Source: Methanococcus voltae (lineage in GTDB: Archaea > AGJL01 > Methanococci > Methanococcales > Methanococcaceae). From it: a DNA stretch of 64,000 bases. Below are positions 47,524 to 57,702 of this stretch, piece after piece. The stretch is from positions 1 to 64,000 of the forward strand of contig NZ_JANUCR010000002.1 in assembly GCF_024807655.1 (NCBI RefSeq), given 5' to 3'. Made by a program: the position numbers and the translations under genes. The notes beneath the pieces were generated by a model, which made no database searches, was not told the DNA's origin, and worked only from the letters and a program-made list of their open reading frames with translations. How positions within the stretch are numbered: position 1 is the stretch's first letter; each line of letters starts with the position of its first letter.

Positions 47524-48033
47524 ATGAATATATATATTTATCACGCCAAGCAATGCGACCCAAAACGTTGTACGGCTTTAAAAATGGGCAGATTAGGGTA
47601 TGCAAAGATACTTACTAATCCTAAAAGACTACCCAGAAATGCCATATTGCTTAACCCATATGCTGAAAAAACGGTATCATTCGAAGATAGAGATATAATT
47701 GAGAAAAACGGGGTTATGGCATTAGATTGCTCATGGAAACAAGCTGAACAAGTTTTTAAAAAGACAAATTCAAAAACACAACGTAGTTTACCCTTTTTAG
47801 TTGCAGGAAATCCTGTAAATTATGGTAAACCCTGTAAATTAACTACTTTAGAGGCTACTATCGCTACATTATATATTGCAGATTATAAAGAAGAATCTTA
47901 TAAACTTTTAAACGGTTTTAAATGGGCACATACGTTTATAGAATTAAATAAGAAGTTATTAGATTATTATTGTGGAAAAACGTCTGAAGAAATTATCGAA
48001 TTCCAAAAAGAACTTTTAAAAGATGTTAAATAA
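47524..48033 (+). CDS. Tsr3-like rRNA aminocarboxypropyltransferase (DUF367)
   Basis: 169 aa. IYHAKQCDPKRCTALKMGRL, ILLNPYAEKTVS and the VMALDCSWKQAEQVF block identify the Tsr3/DUF367 family, which transfers the acp group of SAM to a pseudouridine of small-subunit rRNA. GGGAT precedes ATG 47524. Divergent from the Trm-G10 gene; two RNA modification genes side by side. Confidence 0.9.
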   Translation: MNIYIYHAKQCDPKRCTALKMGRLGYAKILTNPKRLPRNAILLNPYAEKTVSFEDRDIIEKNGVMALDCSWKQAEQVFKKTNSKTQRSLPFLVAGNPVNYGKPCKLTTLEATIATLYIADYKEESYKLLNGFKWAHTFIELNKKLLDYYCGKTSEEIIEFQKELLKDVK

Positions 48034-48420
48034 TTTAATAATAATGTATCAATTTTTATTTTTACAATCGCCTAATACTTAATTTAAAATTATTAATTTG
48101 GAGTATTGTAATAATATGATTTATATACTATAATGAAATATGTTTTATTAAATTAAGTCGTAATATATGAATCAACAATATTGCGCTATTAAATAATGGT
48201 AATGTTTAAATATCTTAGGAAACAATACCTATGAAGATATTTATTATACCTCATATTGCTATACAATTGTTATACAATATTTATTTATATTGGACTTGTA
48301 TATTTATTATAAACAATGATAAATTATGATTTAGCAAAATAATTTTGAATTTTAGTCTGAACAAATTTAAAATTGGATATAATAATAGATATTGAATAAA
48401 ACACAATAAATGGTGAAATT
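48034..48420. other. AT-rich leader region of the L40e gene
   Basis: 387 bp with no supportable ORF or RNA. It ends with GGTGAAATT directly before the L40e ATG. Nothing else stands out. Confidence 0.4.
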
Positions 48421-48564
48421 ATGGCATTCGACGAAGCTATAAAAAGAGTTTTTACAAAAAAAATTTGTATGAAATGTAATGCAAGAAACGCTTGGAAAGC
48501 TACAAAATGTAGAAAATGTGGCTACTCAAACTTAAGACCTAAAGCTAAAGAAGCAAGAGCATAA
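48421..48564 (+). CDS. rpl40e: Ribosomal protein L40e
   Basis: 47 codons from ATG 48421 to TAA 48562-48564. The translation begins [20 protein letters not shown], with Cys16-X2-Cys19 and Cys30-X2-Cys33 forming the zinc ribbon and a basic tail. It is the short archaeal L40e. GGTGAAATT gives a good ribosome-binding site. Confidence 0.95.
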   Translation: MAFDEAIKRVFTKKICMKCNARNAWKATKCRKCGYSNLRPKAKEARA

Positions 48565-49483
48565 TCGAGCTACTTTATTTTTAATTTTAATATTAATATT
48601 AATCTTATTTTAATTTTAATTTTAATATTATTATGATATAATCTTATTTTACTTCTAATTTTAATTTTTAACTGTCGATTTTAAAAATGATAATTAATTG
48701 CTATTTTTGACTAATTTATCCGTGGTAAATTTGGTTTATACATATTTTATCTATTTTAAAGATATATAACAATTGCATAATTATCGTATTATTTTTGATA
48801 ACATTTTACATAAAAAATATTATTTTTAAACAAGTATTTCATAAAAATAGTAAAATTAAATAAATAATAATATATATTATTAATACAATGTTATATTAGA
48901 TGTTTTAAAACGTCGCTACTTTTTCTGTTTTGGATTTGTTATCTTTGTATGCTATGAACGTGTAATCCTGGGTGATTATGGCGAATAGTATAAAAAAATG
49001 TCAAAACAATTTATTTAGTAGAATAACTATCACAATTATAATCTTTAGATTGCTAACTTACTTATGATATGTAAAGTAGTGAATTAATTAGTATATTCTT
49101 AAATTGAAATATACTTAAACGTGAACTGTTAATCTTTATTACTATTTCTACAATAAAGTTTAAAAAATGTCTATATTTTTAATTTTTAGACCATAATGTA
49201 AATTTTAAACTATTAATTTAAAAAGATTCTCAATTATAACTTTATTTGTAATTGAAAGAATATATTGGTATTGTATTATTGTTTAAAACGGTATTTCTTT
49301 TTTAATGCAAGAAGAGAATCTATATAATATCGTTCCGTAAAATGAAAAAATATTAAAATCAAATATGTAAAATAAATATTCGAAAATAATCAAAAATGGG
49401 AACAATATTAAAAAATTAAGTTATATATTCAATTATTCGAGGTGAAATGAGCATATGATATAAGATAACAAGGAGGTGTAAAT
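48565..49483. other. 919-bp gene-poor region with a decayed coding remnant
   Basis: The longest host gap in the window. Most is AT-rich and featureless. On the minus strand, 48905-48990 reads ITQDYTFIAYKDNKSKTEKV-like sequence up to a TAA, less AT-rich than its surroundings (listed separately). On the plus strand, ATG 48978 with a perfect GGTGAT opens a 29-codon frame of doubtful value. A three-codon leader (ATG AGC ATA TGA, 49447-49458, with GAGGTGAA before it) precedes the transporter's own GGAGGTG. Confidence 0.5.
48905..48990 (-). pseudogene. Possible 3' remnant of a decayed gene
   Basis: The minus-strand frame encodes ITQDYTFIAYKDNKSKTEKV then ATF and a TAA at 48907-48905. It has no start codon and is closed by an in-frame TGA about ten codons upstream. 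The sequence resembles the last strand and tail of hotdog-fold acyl-CoA thioesterases, but the match is weak. The local base composition is coding-like compared with flanking DNA. Confidence 0.35.
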
Positions 49484-50836
49484 TTGAAAAAAGCAATAGT
49501 ATTTTTTATAATATTTTTATTGGCAGTTGGGGCCACAAAATACGCATTTAATGGAGTCGAAAATACTGGAGAATTAAGCGCTGGAGATTTTGACCAGGAA
49601 AAAGCAATATTAACACTTATAATTTTAATAGTTGCGGGAGCAATGTTATTTACGGAAGCAGCACCCCTCGCAGCGACTGCGATGCTGGTACCCGTGGCGC
49701 TGAGTTTCCCCGGTATAGATGTACTATCAAGTGCAGACGCATTTAGTCAATTTGGGAATAAATGGGTAGTATTGTTTATGGCAGCGTTTATTTTGGGAGA
49801 TGCCGTATTTAGGACAGGTTTCGCAGATAAAGTTGGACAATTAACAGTTAAAGGTGCAGGAAAAAATAAAAATTTATTATTAATCTTAGTTATGCTGGCA
49901 GTAGGTGGAATGTCCGCATTTTTATCAAATACGGGTACTACAGCGGTATTCATCCCTATTGTGATGGGGATATGTGCTTCTGCAAGTATAAAACCTGGTA
50001 AAATATTAATGCCAATGGCTTTTGCAGCTTCACTGGGTGGTACAATGACCTTAGTAGGTACGCCACCAAACGGTCTCGTAAACAGTACGTTAGAGCAAGC
50101 AGGATTGGCACAATTAAGTTTCTTTGACTTTGCACAAATGGGTTTAATCTTATTCGTAGCAGGTATCTTGTATTATGCACTATTGGGTCATAAATTTTTA
50201 CCTGATTCAGATTCGGAATCTACTTTCGAAGAAGGAAATATTGTATATAGGCGAGAAAAAATGTGGGTTTCTATGCTTATATTCTTGTTCGTATTATTGG
50301 CGACAGTTTATAATATCGTTCCAATTACTACGGCTTTCATGTTAGGGGCTTGTTTAGTAGTTATTACAGGCTGTATAACAATGCAAGAGGCTTTTAATAG
50401 TATTTCTTGGACAACTATATTCTTATTTGCAGGTATGTTGTCTTTAAGCATTGCCTTAACAAACACTGGTGCAGCAGCAATGATTGCAAACATCTGTATC
50501 CATTACATAACTTCACCAATGGCTTTATTGGCTGTTACATATATATTAACGGCAATAACCACGAATTTTATGTCAAACACGGCTACAGCAGCTTTGATAA
50601 TGCCAATAGGTTTAGCTTTAGCAGATGCGTTTGATGTAAGTGCCAAACCAATATTAATAGCGATTGCTATGGCAGCTTCAGCGTGTTTCCTTACGCCAAT
50701 TGCAACGCCACCAAATATGATAGTTTTGGGGCCTGGTGGCTATAAATTTAAGGATTACTTTAAAGCAGGGTGGCCATTACAGTTAATATGTGGAATCTTG
50801 GTAATTACGATTACGCCATTGATTTGGCCTTTCTAA
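49484..50836 (+). CDS. DASS (SLC13)-type sodium/anion symporter
   Basis: 450 aa from TTG 49484 behind GGAGGTG. About 11-12 membrane helices. Paired hairpin signatures FLSNTGTTAVFIPIVMG and FMSNTATAALIMPIGLA are the SNT motifs of DASS transporters; TPIATPPNMIVLGPG lies near the end. Substrates in the family are dicarboxylates, sulfate or phosphate; which one applies here is unknown. It stands alone after the long gene-poor region. Confidence 0.87.
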   Translation: MKKAIVFFIIFLLAVGATKYAFNGVENTGELSAGDFDQEKAILTLIILIVAGAMLFTEAAPLAATAMLVPVALSFPGIDVLSSADAFSQFGNKWVVLFMAAFILGDAVFRTGFADKVGQLTVKGAGKNKNLLLILVMLAVGGMSAFLSNTGTTAVFIPIVMGICASASIKPGKILMPMAFAASLGGTMTLVGTPPNGLVNSTLEQAGLAQLSFFDFAQMGLILFVAGILYYALLGHKFLPDSDSESTFEEGNIVYRREKMWVSMLIFLFVLLATVYNIVPITTAFMLGACLVVITGCITMQEAFNSISWTTIFLFAGMLSLSIALTNTGAAAMIANICIHYITSPMALLAVTYILTAITTNFMSNTATAALIMPIGLALADAFDVSAKPILIAIAMAASACFLTPIATPPNMIVLGPGGYKFKDYFKAGWPLQLICGILVITITPLIWPF

Positions 50837-51061
50837 TATGTATAACTTTAAAAATAATACAAAATGAAATAACCTAAAAAAAATAACCTAAAAAAAATAT
50901 TATTATTCTTTTTTTAAATATTATCAAAATGAAAAAATATTCCATATACGTAAGTTAATTAATTTTAAAATAATAAAAAAAGTTTATTTTGAATATTTTA
51001 GATATATCCTTATTAATTTAAGTTTTACAATTTTTTTATAGTCGTTTCTTATAGGGTATAT

Positions 51062-51460
51062 TTACCTATCCATAAGGTGTTTTCTTGAACGTAAACTTTC
51101 GAATTCTTCGATATATTTATCGCCAGTTTTAGCAGTTTTAGGCTTACACGTAGTGTATTTTTTCCAGCCTTCTTTTGGCTTAAATAATGTAATAACATTG
51201 CCTACTATCGAAACAACTTCTGAATCTGTTGAATCGGTTATTATTTTGGCAATTTCATCTTTTTCCATGCCTTCAATAGCACTTCTCCTAATTTTAATCT
51301 TTATGAGACTTTTATCTTTCAACTGTCTCCTTACTTCTTCAATAACCTTCTCAACGCCTTCTTTTCCAACCCAAACCACAGGTTCAATACTTTGGGATTG
51401 ACTTCTAAGTATTTTTTTAGCTTTTGAGGTTATAACTTTGTTATTTTCTTCTGAATCCAT
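51062..51460 (-). CDS. YhbY/CRM-domain RNA-binding protein
   Basis: 132 aa from ATG 51460 behind GGTGATAAT. The CRM fold is seen from KAKKILRSQSQSIEPVVWVG through GVEKVIEEVRRQLKDKSLIK to VSIVGNVITLFKPKEG. YhbY proteins bind pre-ribosomal particles. The C-terminal 30 residues (KKYTTCKPKTAKTGDKY...) are an extension without known role. Monocistronic. Confidence 0.88.
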   Translation of the reverse strand: MDSEENNKVITSKAKKILRSQSQSIEPVVWVGKEGVEKVIEEVRRQLKDKSLIKIKIRRSAIEGMEKDEIAKIITDSTDSEVVSIVGNVITLFKPKEGWKKYTTCKPKTAKTGDKYIEEFESLRSRKHLMDR

Positions 51461-51864
51461 ATTATCACCGATAAATATCTATATAATTTTAAAAATATTA
51501 TACGTCGTATAAAAGTAATAAATCAAATTATTTAATTTTAAAGTCTTAACTACTGTTATTTTATATAATAAAACTAACAGGTTAGATTTTAATATAATAG
51601 ACATAATATAATAGAATTATTTCTATAATTATTTATTCTATAATATATATAATATACAGTTGATACATATAATTTAATATCGAATAATATATTATTATAT
51701 AAACAATGTATGTTTAATTATATATTCTTATTGAAAATTGGATTATTTACTCCATTCATTTAAATATTTATTCTAATTATGTGTTTAATTTTTCAATTGT
51801 TATAAATTAATAATGGAATTGTTTAAAAAGTTAAGTTTATTTTTAATATCTTGGAGCGGTTAAT
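51461..51864. other. AT-rich divergent intergenic region
   Basis: 404 bp between the YhbY gene and the marker 3 gene. It must hold both promoters. I see only AT-rich DNA and no symmetric site of note. Confidence 0.4.
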
Positions 51865-53418
51865 ATGGCAAGTAAAAACGTAAAAGTAAAAGTAAAAGTA
51901 AATAACGTCGAAAAAGAATTTAATGATTTTATTACTTTAAAAGATATTATAAAAGGGGAAACCTACCTCAAAGATTCGAATATTGCAATAGTAAAAGGTA
52001 TTAATCAAGAAATATCCGAAAGTGCTATGAAATATCGGATAAAAACTACGGGGGGCACTTTCATATTAAAAGTAAGTGAAGAAAGTCAGGTGGTTGATTT
52101 TTGGAATAAACATTATAAGGAATTTGAAAATAAAAATTTAAGATGGAAATCAGTTTCTGATGCGGCTTTTGGAAGCATAAACATTGATTTAGATGTTAAT
52201 ACACAATCTGAAGATTTTGAACGTTGGGATGTATTATTGAGTATTTCAGGTCTCGATAAATCGGAAGGTCATCTCGTATTCATTAGAAAAGATACTACTG
52301 AAGCTTATGGACTTTATAATCCTAAATTAGGAACTTTAATCGGTGGTAAGCGACAATTGACTAATTTAAAACCTGGAGATAAGATATTATCGATTGAATT
52401 ACTTAGGGAATCAAAAGAATCCATTGATTATGAAATTACAACCGATTTAACTACTAAAATTGAAGATGGTTGGGAAATTTACACTTATTCCGAGTTAAAG
52501 TTAAATGGTCCTGCTAAAACAACAGAACACGCTTTATCAATCTTTGAAAATGGTTATGCCGAAGTTTCTCATAATTCCAATACGTTTATCGCTGATTCAA
52601 GATTACAAACCTTAAAAATAGACGATTTAAATACATTACCTCGTGAAAAAGGTGCTATAACAGTTAGGAATACTGGGGTTGGTATGGGTAAAGTTTATAT
52701 CTATAAAGAAGGTAGAACATCTTCTTTATCCCATACAAACGTTGGAAAAGTTGTAAATGGTCAGGAGTTGATTAATTTTTCAACAAATGGTATTATTACA
52801 ACAGTTTGTAATCCTGAACGTATCAATTTAATTGGTAAATCGGTAAAAGAAGCTTTAACTTTATTGGATAAATATAGTATTGAATTAGAAAATAAAGATG
52901 AATTTTTAAATTCAGAAAAAGAAAACGCTGATGAAAATATAATCGTAGAGCAAACTCCTAATTACACATTGGAACTTTTAAATACCAAAAAAGTTTCAAT
53001 AAAGGCCGTAAATCCTGAAAAAGTACTCCATATACAAATATATGACAAAGAAGCACCAAAAAGCGCCTGGTACTTTAGAAAATTAACGGGTTTAACCACA
53101 AAGAGAATTGGTATTCTTAAAACATACTTCACTCACCAAGACATGGCAATGTTCGAAAGAAATTTGGATTATGCAAAAGCGTTATTGCCCGAAAATACGC
53201 CGAAGAATAAATTAGATGCAAATAAAATAGCTATCACAAATATGGTTAAAAAATATAAAGGTTATGCAGGAATTAGAACCAGTGAAAGTGATAAATATGG
53301 ACCTACTGGGGAAACTTTTGAAGGTACGAATATTGTAGGCGAAATTACTAAAAATGAAAACGTTTTAAAGAATTTAAAACCAAAAGATGAAATATACTTA
53401 TATGAAGAAATCAAATAA
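51865..53418 (+). CDS. Methanogenesis marker protein 3 (UPF0288)
   Basis: 517 aa. The start VKVKVNNVEKEFNDFITLKDI and blocks such as YGLYNPKLGTLIGGKRQLTN, ITVRNTGVGMGKVYIYKEGR, SHTNVGKVVNGQELI and YDKEAPKSAWYFRKLTGL match methanogenesis marker 3, which is found almost only in methanogens. It combines a ubiquitin-like N-terminus with a cyclophilin-like part. Its function is probably in assembly or modification of methyl-coenzyme M reductase, but is not established. GGAGCGGT precedes ATG 51865. Confidence 0.88.
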   Translation: MASKNVKVKVKVNNVEKEFNDFITLKDIIKGETYLKDSNIAIVKGINQEISESAMKYRIKTTGGTFILKVSEESQVVDFWNKHYKEFENKNLRWKSVSDAAFGSINIDLDVNTQSEDFERWDVLLSISGLDKSEGHLVFIRKDTTEAYGLYNPKLGTLIGGKRQLTNLKPGDKILSIELLRESKESIDYEITTDLTTKIEDGWEIYTYSELKLNGPAKTTEHALSIFENGYAEVSHNSNTFIADSRLQTLKIDDLNTLPREKGAITVRNTGVGMGKVYIYKEGRTSSLSHTNVGKVVNGQELINFSTNGIITTVCNPERINLIGKSVKEALTLLDKYSIELENKDEFLNSEKENADENIIVEQTPNYTLELLNTKKVSIKAVNPEKVLHIQIYDKEAPKSAWYFRKLTGLTTKRIGILKTYFTHQDMAMFERNLDYAKALLPENTPKNKLDANKIAITNMVKKYKGYAGIRTSESDKYGPTGETFEGTNIVGEITKNENVLKNLKPKDEIYLYEEIK

Positions 53419-53716
53419 TTATCCGTTAAATATACGATAACTATAAAATGATTTAAAATTATGTAAAATAAAATTATGTAAAATCTTAATTATTTATGAA
53501 AACTTATTAATACTATAAAACATCATTTTGATATTTAATATAACATAATAATTGTCATAATTATGAATTCATATAGTATTTATACAATTTATATACTTTA
53601 TAATAAATTTACTATTATTTTCTATATTGGACTATTTTGGCGTATGATACAAATAATAATTAAATAATTGTTAAATTAATTTAAACAGTAATTGCAATAA
53701 TTAGGAGGAATAGTTT

Positions 53717-54886
53717 ATGGAATGGAAAGCTACCTGTCCCTACAATCCAAAATTAGACTTAAAAGATTGTTATTTATACGATACTACACTTAGAGATGGC
53801 GAACAAACTCCAGGTATCTGTTTTACAAAAGAGCATAAATTAGACATTGCTAAAAAACTTGATGATATGGGTGTTAAACAAATTGAAGCAGGTTTTCCAG
53901 TAGTCTCAGCTTCCGAAAGGGATATTATTAAATCTATTTCTGCAGAAGGATTGAATGCGGATATTTTGGCACTTTGTAGGGTTGTAAAGGATGACATTGA
54001 TAAAGCATTAGAATGTGATGTGGATGGTATCATTACATTTATTGCAACATCTCCAATACACTTGAAATATAAATTACATAAGGAATTAGATGAAGTTGAG
54101 CAAATGGGAATGGATGCTATTGAGTATGCAAAAGACCACGGACTTTTTGTGGCTTTTTCCGCAGAAGATGCAACAAGAACGCCCATTGAAGACGTTGTTA
54201 GGATTCATAAAAACGCAGAAGAACACGGAGCAAATAGGGTGCATGTGGCAGATACATTAGGATGTGCAACACCTCAATCAATGCAGTTCATCTGTTCAGA
54301 ATTAAGCAAAAACCTTAAAAAAGCTCACGTTGGAGTACATTGCCATAATGATTTTGGTTTAGCAGTAATTAATTCCATATATGGACTTATAGGTGGTGCA
54401 AAGGCAGTATCTACAACTATGAATGGTTTAGGGGAGCGTGCAGGTAATGCATCACTTGAAGAGTTTGTAATGGCTTTAAAAGCACTTTATGAGTTTGATA
54501 TGGGTTTAAAAACTGAAAATTTGAAATCTATATCTCAAACGGTTGAAGAATATTCTAAAATAAAATTAGCTGAAAATAAACCAATTGTTGGTAATATTGT
54601 ATTTTACCACGAAAGTGGAATCCATGTAGATGCCGTTTTAGAAAATCCTCTTACATATGAGCCAGTATTGCCTGAAGTAGTCGGACAAGAGCGAAAAATT
54701 ATATTGGGTAAACATTCTGGTTGCAAAGCAGTTGCAAGTAGGTTATTAGAGCAAGGAATTGAGACTGATAGAGAACACTTATGGGAAATTGTTAAAAAAA
54801 CTAAGGAAACCCGTGAAAGTGGTGTGGAGATAACAGATAATGTATTTAAGGATATTGTAAAACAGATATTGGATAATAAAAACTAA
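53717..54886 (+). CDS. aksA: Homocitrate synthase AksA
   Basis: 389 aa. DTTLRDGEQTPGICFTKEHK, EAGFPVVSASERDI, VHCHNDFGLAVINSIYG and the FYHESGIHVDAVLEN block are those of the isopropylmalate/homocitrate synthase family. Length (about 390) and the lack of a long regulatory domain point to AksA, the (homo)n-citrate synthase of coenzyme B side-chain synthesis, rather than LeuA or CimA. A strong GGAGG precedes ATG 53717. Confidence 0.85.
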   Translation: MEWKATCPYNPKLDLKDCYLYDTTLRDGEQTPGICFTKEHKLDIAKKLDDMGVKQIEAGFPVVSASERDIIKSISAEGLNADILALCRVVKDDIDKALECDVDGIITFIATSPIHLKYKLHKELDEVEQMGMDAIEYAKDHGLFVAFSAEDATRTPIEDVVRIHKNAEEHGANRVHVADTLGCATPQSMQFICSELSKNLKKAHVGVHCHNDFGLAVINSIYGLIGGAKAVSTTMNGLGERAGNASLEEFVMALKALYEFDMGLKTENLKSISQTVEEYSKIKLAENKPIVGNIVFYHESGIHVDAVLENPLTYEPVLPEVVGQERKIILGKHSGCKAVASRLLEQGIETDREHLWEIVKKTKETRESGVEITDNVFKDIVKQILDNKN

Positions 54887-55057
54887 ATATAATTTTTATT
54901 TATTTTGCATTTATCTTTACACTTATTCTTACGTTTATATTTATCTTTGATTTTATTTTTTAAATTATCATATAATATTGTTATAAATAGAGGAAATTAG
55001 TTAAATATTATATGGAATTATATTAATTAATAATAAGGTTTACAAAATTGTGATAAT

Positions 55058-55216
55058 ATGTTTGATTTGATATCGATAATAGGCGTTATAGTTATAGCAA
55101 TCGTAGTTTGGGTATTGCTTAGTTTATTCTTTAAAACAATGAAATTAATGATTAAAATTGCGTTGATTTTAGTCATAATGTTAATTGTGGCTCATTTTGT
55201 ATTGGGTATTTTTTAA
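55058..55216 (+). CDS. Small two-helix membrane protein
   Basis: 52 codons from ATG 55058 (GTGATA before it) to TAA 55214-55216. Two hydrophobic segments, MFDLISIIGVIVIAIVVWVL and KIALILVIMLIVAHFVLGIF, are joined by a basic loop. It is a plausible small inner-membrane protein. No family recognised. Confidence 0.65.
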   Translation: MFDLISIIGVIVIAIVVWVLLSLFFKTMKLMIKIALILVIMLIVAHFVLGIF

Positions 55217-55515
55217 ATAATTATTTTAATTTTTTTAATTTTTTATACGATTTTTACATTAATTTTATAAGATTTTTAAAGGATAAATAGCCTTTGATTT
55301 AAATTATCTATGTAAATTTAGCTTAATTTAAAAAATTAAGCGGTTTTATGGATTATATTCCCGATATTTCATAGGGGAAAATATTATATACTTGTAATAC
55401 ATAGTAGGAGTGCTCGGTTTTTAGGAAAGATTAATAATATATTTATTAGTTCTACGAATCCATAAGTAGTCAGCTTATTCGAACAATGGATTATATTAGA
55501 AAAAGAGGTGTTTAC
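55217..55515. other. Leader region of the S19e cluster
   Basis: About 300 bp, AT-rich. TATATACTTGTAATAC near 55386-55401 is a TATA-like site with a start region about 25-30 bp downstream. A leader of roughly 90 nt would precede S19e and could fold (GTAGGAGTGCTCGG around 55405). No ORF is supported. Confidence 0.4.
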
Positions 55516-55941
55516 ATGGTAACAGTTTACGAAGTATCTCCAAATGAATTAATTGAGAAATTAGCAGAAGAATTAAAAGAAATAGGCATTCAAGAACCAG
55601 AATGGACATTATATGTTAAAACAGGTGCACATAAAGAAAGAAGACCAGACGATGCAGACTGGTGGTTTGTAAGATGTGCTTCAATCTTGAGAAAAGTTAA
55701 TATGAACGGACCTGTAGGTGTTGAAAGATTAAGAAGCGCTTACGGTGGAAGAAAAAACAGAGGATGCGCCCCTGAAAGATTCGTAAAAGGTAGTGGTAAT
55801 ATCATCAGAAAAGCTTTACAAGCATTAGAATCAAAAGATTTAATCTTAAAAGCTGAAAATGGCGGTAGAATTATTTCACCAAAAGGACAATCATTATTAG
55901 ACAACGTTGCTAAAAAAGTTTCAGACGCTTCAAAAGAATAA
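55516..55941 (+). CDS. rps19e: Ribosomal protein S19e
   Basis: 141 aa from ATG 55516, which has GAGGTG a few bases upstream; the longer frame from 55486 adds ten residues not usual for the family. VTVYEVSPNELIEKLAEELK, WWFVRCASILRKVNMNGPVG and AYGGRKNRGCAPERFVKGSG are characteristic. It leads the conserved archaeal cluster S19e, PDCD5-like protein, PP-ATPase, L39e. Confidence 0.95.
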   Translation: MVTVYEVSPNELIEKLAEELKEIGIQEPEWTLYVKTGAHKERRPDDADWWFVRCASILRKVNMNGPVGVERLRSAYGGRKNRGCAPERFVKGSGNIIRKALQALESKDLILKAENGGRIISPKGQSLLDNVAKKVSDASKE

Positions 55942-56142
55942 TTATTCAACACTAAAAAATAATTACATTTAAATAATTATATTTAAAATTTAAACGTTGA
56001 ATTTAAAATATTATTATATAATATTAATTATTAATTATTAATTATGGAATTATAGATATTTTAATATGGATATTATGTAAATATAGTTAAAATGATTTTA
56101 TTTACAATTGTAATGTAGTTATTTTAGTAGTTGGTGAATTAT

Positions 56143-56496
56143 ATGGACCCTGAAGAAATAAAACAACAAAAGTTAGCAGAAATGCAGCAAAGAGTTCAAA
56201 ATGACCCGGAAGCTCAAGCACAAATGCAACAGCAACTTGAGGAACAAAGGGCACAACAAGAGCTTCAAAAACAAAAGTTAATGAGACAAATATTGTCTGA
56301 GGAAGCAAGGTCAAGATTGGCAAGAATAAAAATGGCAAAACCTCAGTTTGCAGAGCAAGTTGAGTACCAGTTAATTCAATTGGCACAATCTGGAAGATTA
56401 CCTATTCCTTTAGATGATGATAGATTTAGAGTTATTCTTGACAAAATTCATGAAAGCACTAAACCTAAAAGAAGTTTCAGTATTACAAGACGTTAA
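56143..56496 (+). CDS. PDCD5-family DNA-binding protein
   Basis: 117 aa from ATG 56143, with GGTGAAT before it; a TTG at 56131 is inside that site. The helical Gln/Glu-rich first half and the conserved ILSEEARSRLARIKMAKP and PIPLDDDRFRVIL blocks identify PDCD5/TFAR19. It is a small three-helix protein found near ribosomal genes in archaea. Next in the cluster after S19e. Confidence 0.92.
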   Translation: MDPEEIKQQKLAEMQQRVQNDPEAQAQMQQQLEEQRAQQELQKQKLMRQILSEEARSRLARIKMAKPQFAEQVEYQLIQLAQSGRLPIPLDDDRFRVILDKIHESTKPKRSFSITRR

Positions 56497-56508
56497 TTTT
56501 GTGAAACT

Positions 56509-57135
56509 ATGGCATTACTCAATACGGCAGATAAAACCAATATGAACAAAGCTTATGTATTGTTCAGTGGTGGTAAAGATAGTTCTTTATCTTCTATAAT
56601 CTTAAGTAATCTTGGATATGATATAGAATTGATAACAATAAATTTTGGAGTATTGGACTCATACATTCATGCTCAAAATACTGCTAAAATTATCGGTTAT
56701 CCTCATAAAGTTATACGCTTGGACAGTGAAATTCTTGAAAAATCTGTCGATATTATATTGGATGATGGATTTCCATCAAATGGGATACAATATATCCACA
56801 AGGAAACATTAAATATCATTTCTGATGATTTTGAAGTTATTGCAGATGGAACAAGACGGGATGATAGAGTTCCGAAACTAAGTCATGCGGAAGTTCAAAG
56901 TTTGGAAATGAGAAAAAATGTTCAATATATAACCCCACTTATGGGTTTTGGACATAAAACTTTAAGAAATCTTGTTAATAATTATTTTGAAATTTCGGAA
57001 AAAGAGAGTGAAGAACTCTTAAAATCGGATTATGAAACTGAAATAAGGGCAGTATTACGGTCAAGAGGAGAAAATCCTTTGGATTACTTCCCTAAGCACA
57101 TTCAATCAAGAGTGGTCGGATTAAAAAAGAGGTGA
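56509..57135 (+). CDS. PP-loop (N-type) ATP pyrophosphatase
   Basis: 208 aa. The PP-loop [11 protein letters not shown] and the [18 protein letters not shown] block mark an archaeal adenine nucleotide alpha-hydrolase of the N-type ATPase family. Members adenylate RNA or small molecules. The precise substrate is unknown. Its place between PDCD5 and L39e is conserved in methanococci. Start ATG 56509 lies 12 bp after the upstream stop; the second Met at codon 11 is an alternative. The TGA lies inside the L39e ribosome-binding site. Confidence 0.82.
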   Translation: MALLNTADKTNMNKAYVLFSGGKDSSLSSIILSNLGYDIELITINFGVLDSYIHAQNTAKIIGYPHKVIRLDSEILEKSVDIILDDGFPSNGIQYIHKETLNIISDDFEVIADGTRRDDRVPKLSHAEVQSLEMRKNVQYITPLMGFGHKTLRNLVNNYFEISEKESEELLKSDYETEIRAVLRSRGENPLDYFPKHIQSRVVGLKKR

Positions 57136-57140
57136 ATTTT

Positions 57141-57296
57141 ATGGCAAGTAATAAACCATTAGGTAAAAAAATAAGATTAGCTAAAGCTTTAAATCAAAAC
57201 AGAAGAGTACCTTTATTCGCAGTAGCTAAAACAAAAGGTGCAGTAAGAAGCCACCCAAAAATGAGAAACTGGAGAAGAAAAACCCTTAAAAAATAA
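57141..57296 (+). CDS. rpl39e: Ribosomal protein L39e
   Basis: 51 codons from ATG 57141 to TAA 57294-57296, beginning [20 protein letters not shown] and ending WRRKTLKK. The [11 protein letters not shown] and [10 protein letters not shown] patterns are those of L39e. The GAGGTGAA ribosome-binding site overlaps the upstream stop codon. Confidence 0.96.
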   Translation: MASNKPLGKKIRLAKALNQNRRVPLFAVAKTKGAVRSHPKMRNWRRKTLKK

Positions 57297-57702
57297 GGGT
57301 TATATCAAAATTTTCTTTATTTTTAATAAAATATTTATTTTCTATTTATTTTCTATTTATTTTACGATTATATCACATTTTTCCATATTTTTATTTTTAA
57401 AAACGCATATTTTTACATACTTTTTTACATACTTTTTTACGTAATTTTTCCATATTTTTATTTATGATTTTTTCCTTTTTTAATCGATATATCTTCCAAA
57501 ATTACTTTATTTTGTAAATGTTATTAAATATAACTTTATTTTAATTAAAGAAATTATTAATAGGTTTATTTATAGTAATATTGGCTATTACGTTTCTTAA
57601 TGAAAATTATAAATATCTTAATAGCCATACTATGAGGTGCTATAATCGAAACATTAAAAAATATAATTACCCTATTAAAAATATTAATATGTGAGGCTGA
57701 GT
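57297..57702. other. Pyrimidine-rich intergenic region
   Basis: About 400 bp. The first half is T-rich with short tandem repeats (TTCTATTTATT, about 57339-57362; ACATACTTTTTT, about 57413-57440), which may terminate the ribosomal cluster. The second half should contain the promoter of the corrinoid locus; GTTTATTTATAG near 57564 is TATA-like. Confidence 0.45.

Noticed and set aside
48978-49067. 29-codon frame with a perfect GGTGAT
   Set aside because: Too short and without recognisable sequence; it overlaps the minus-strand remnant, so it is only mentioned as doubtful.
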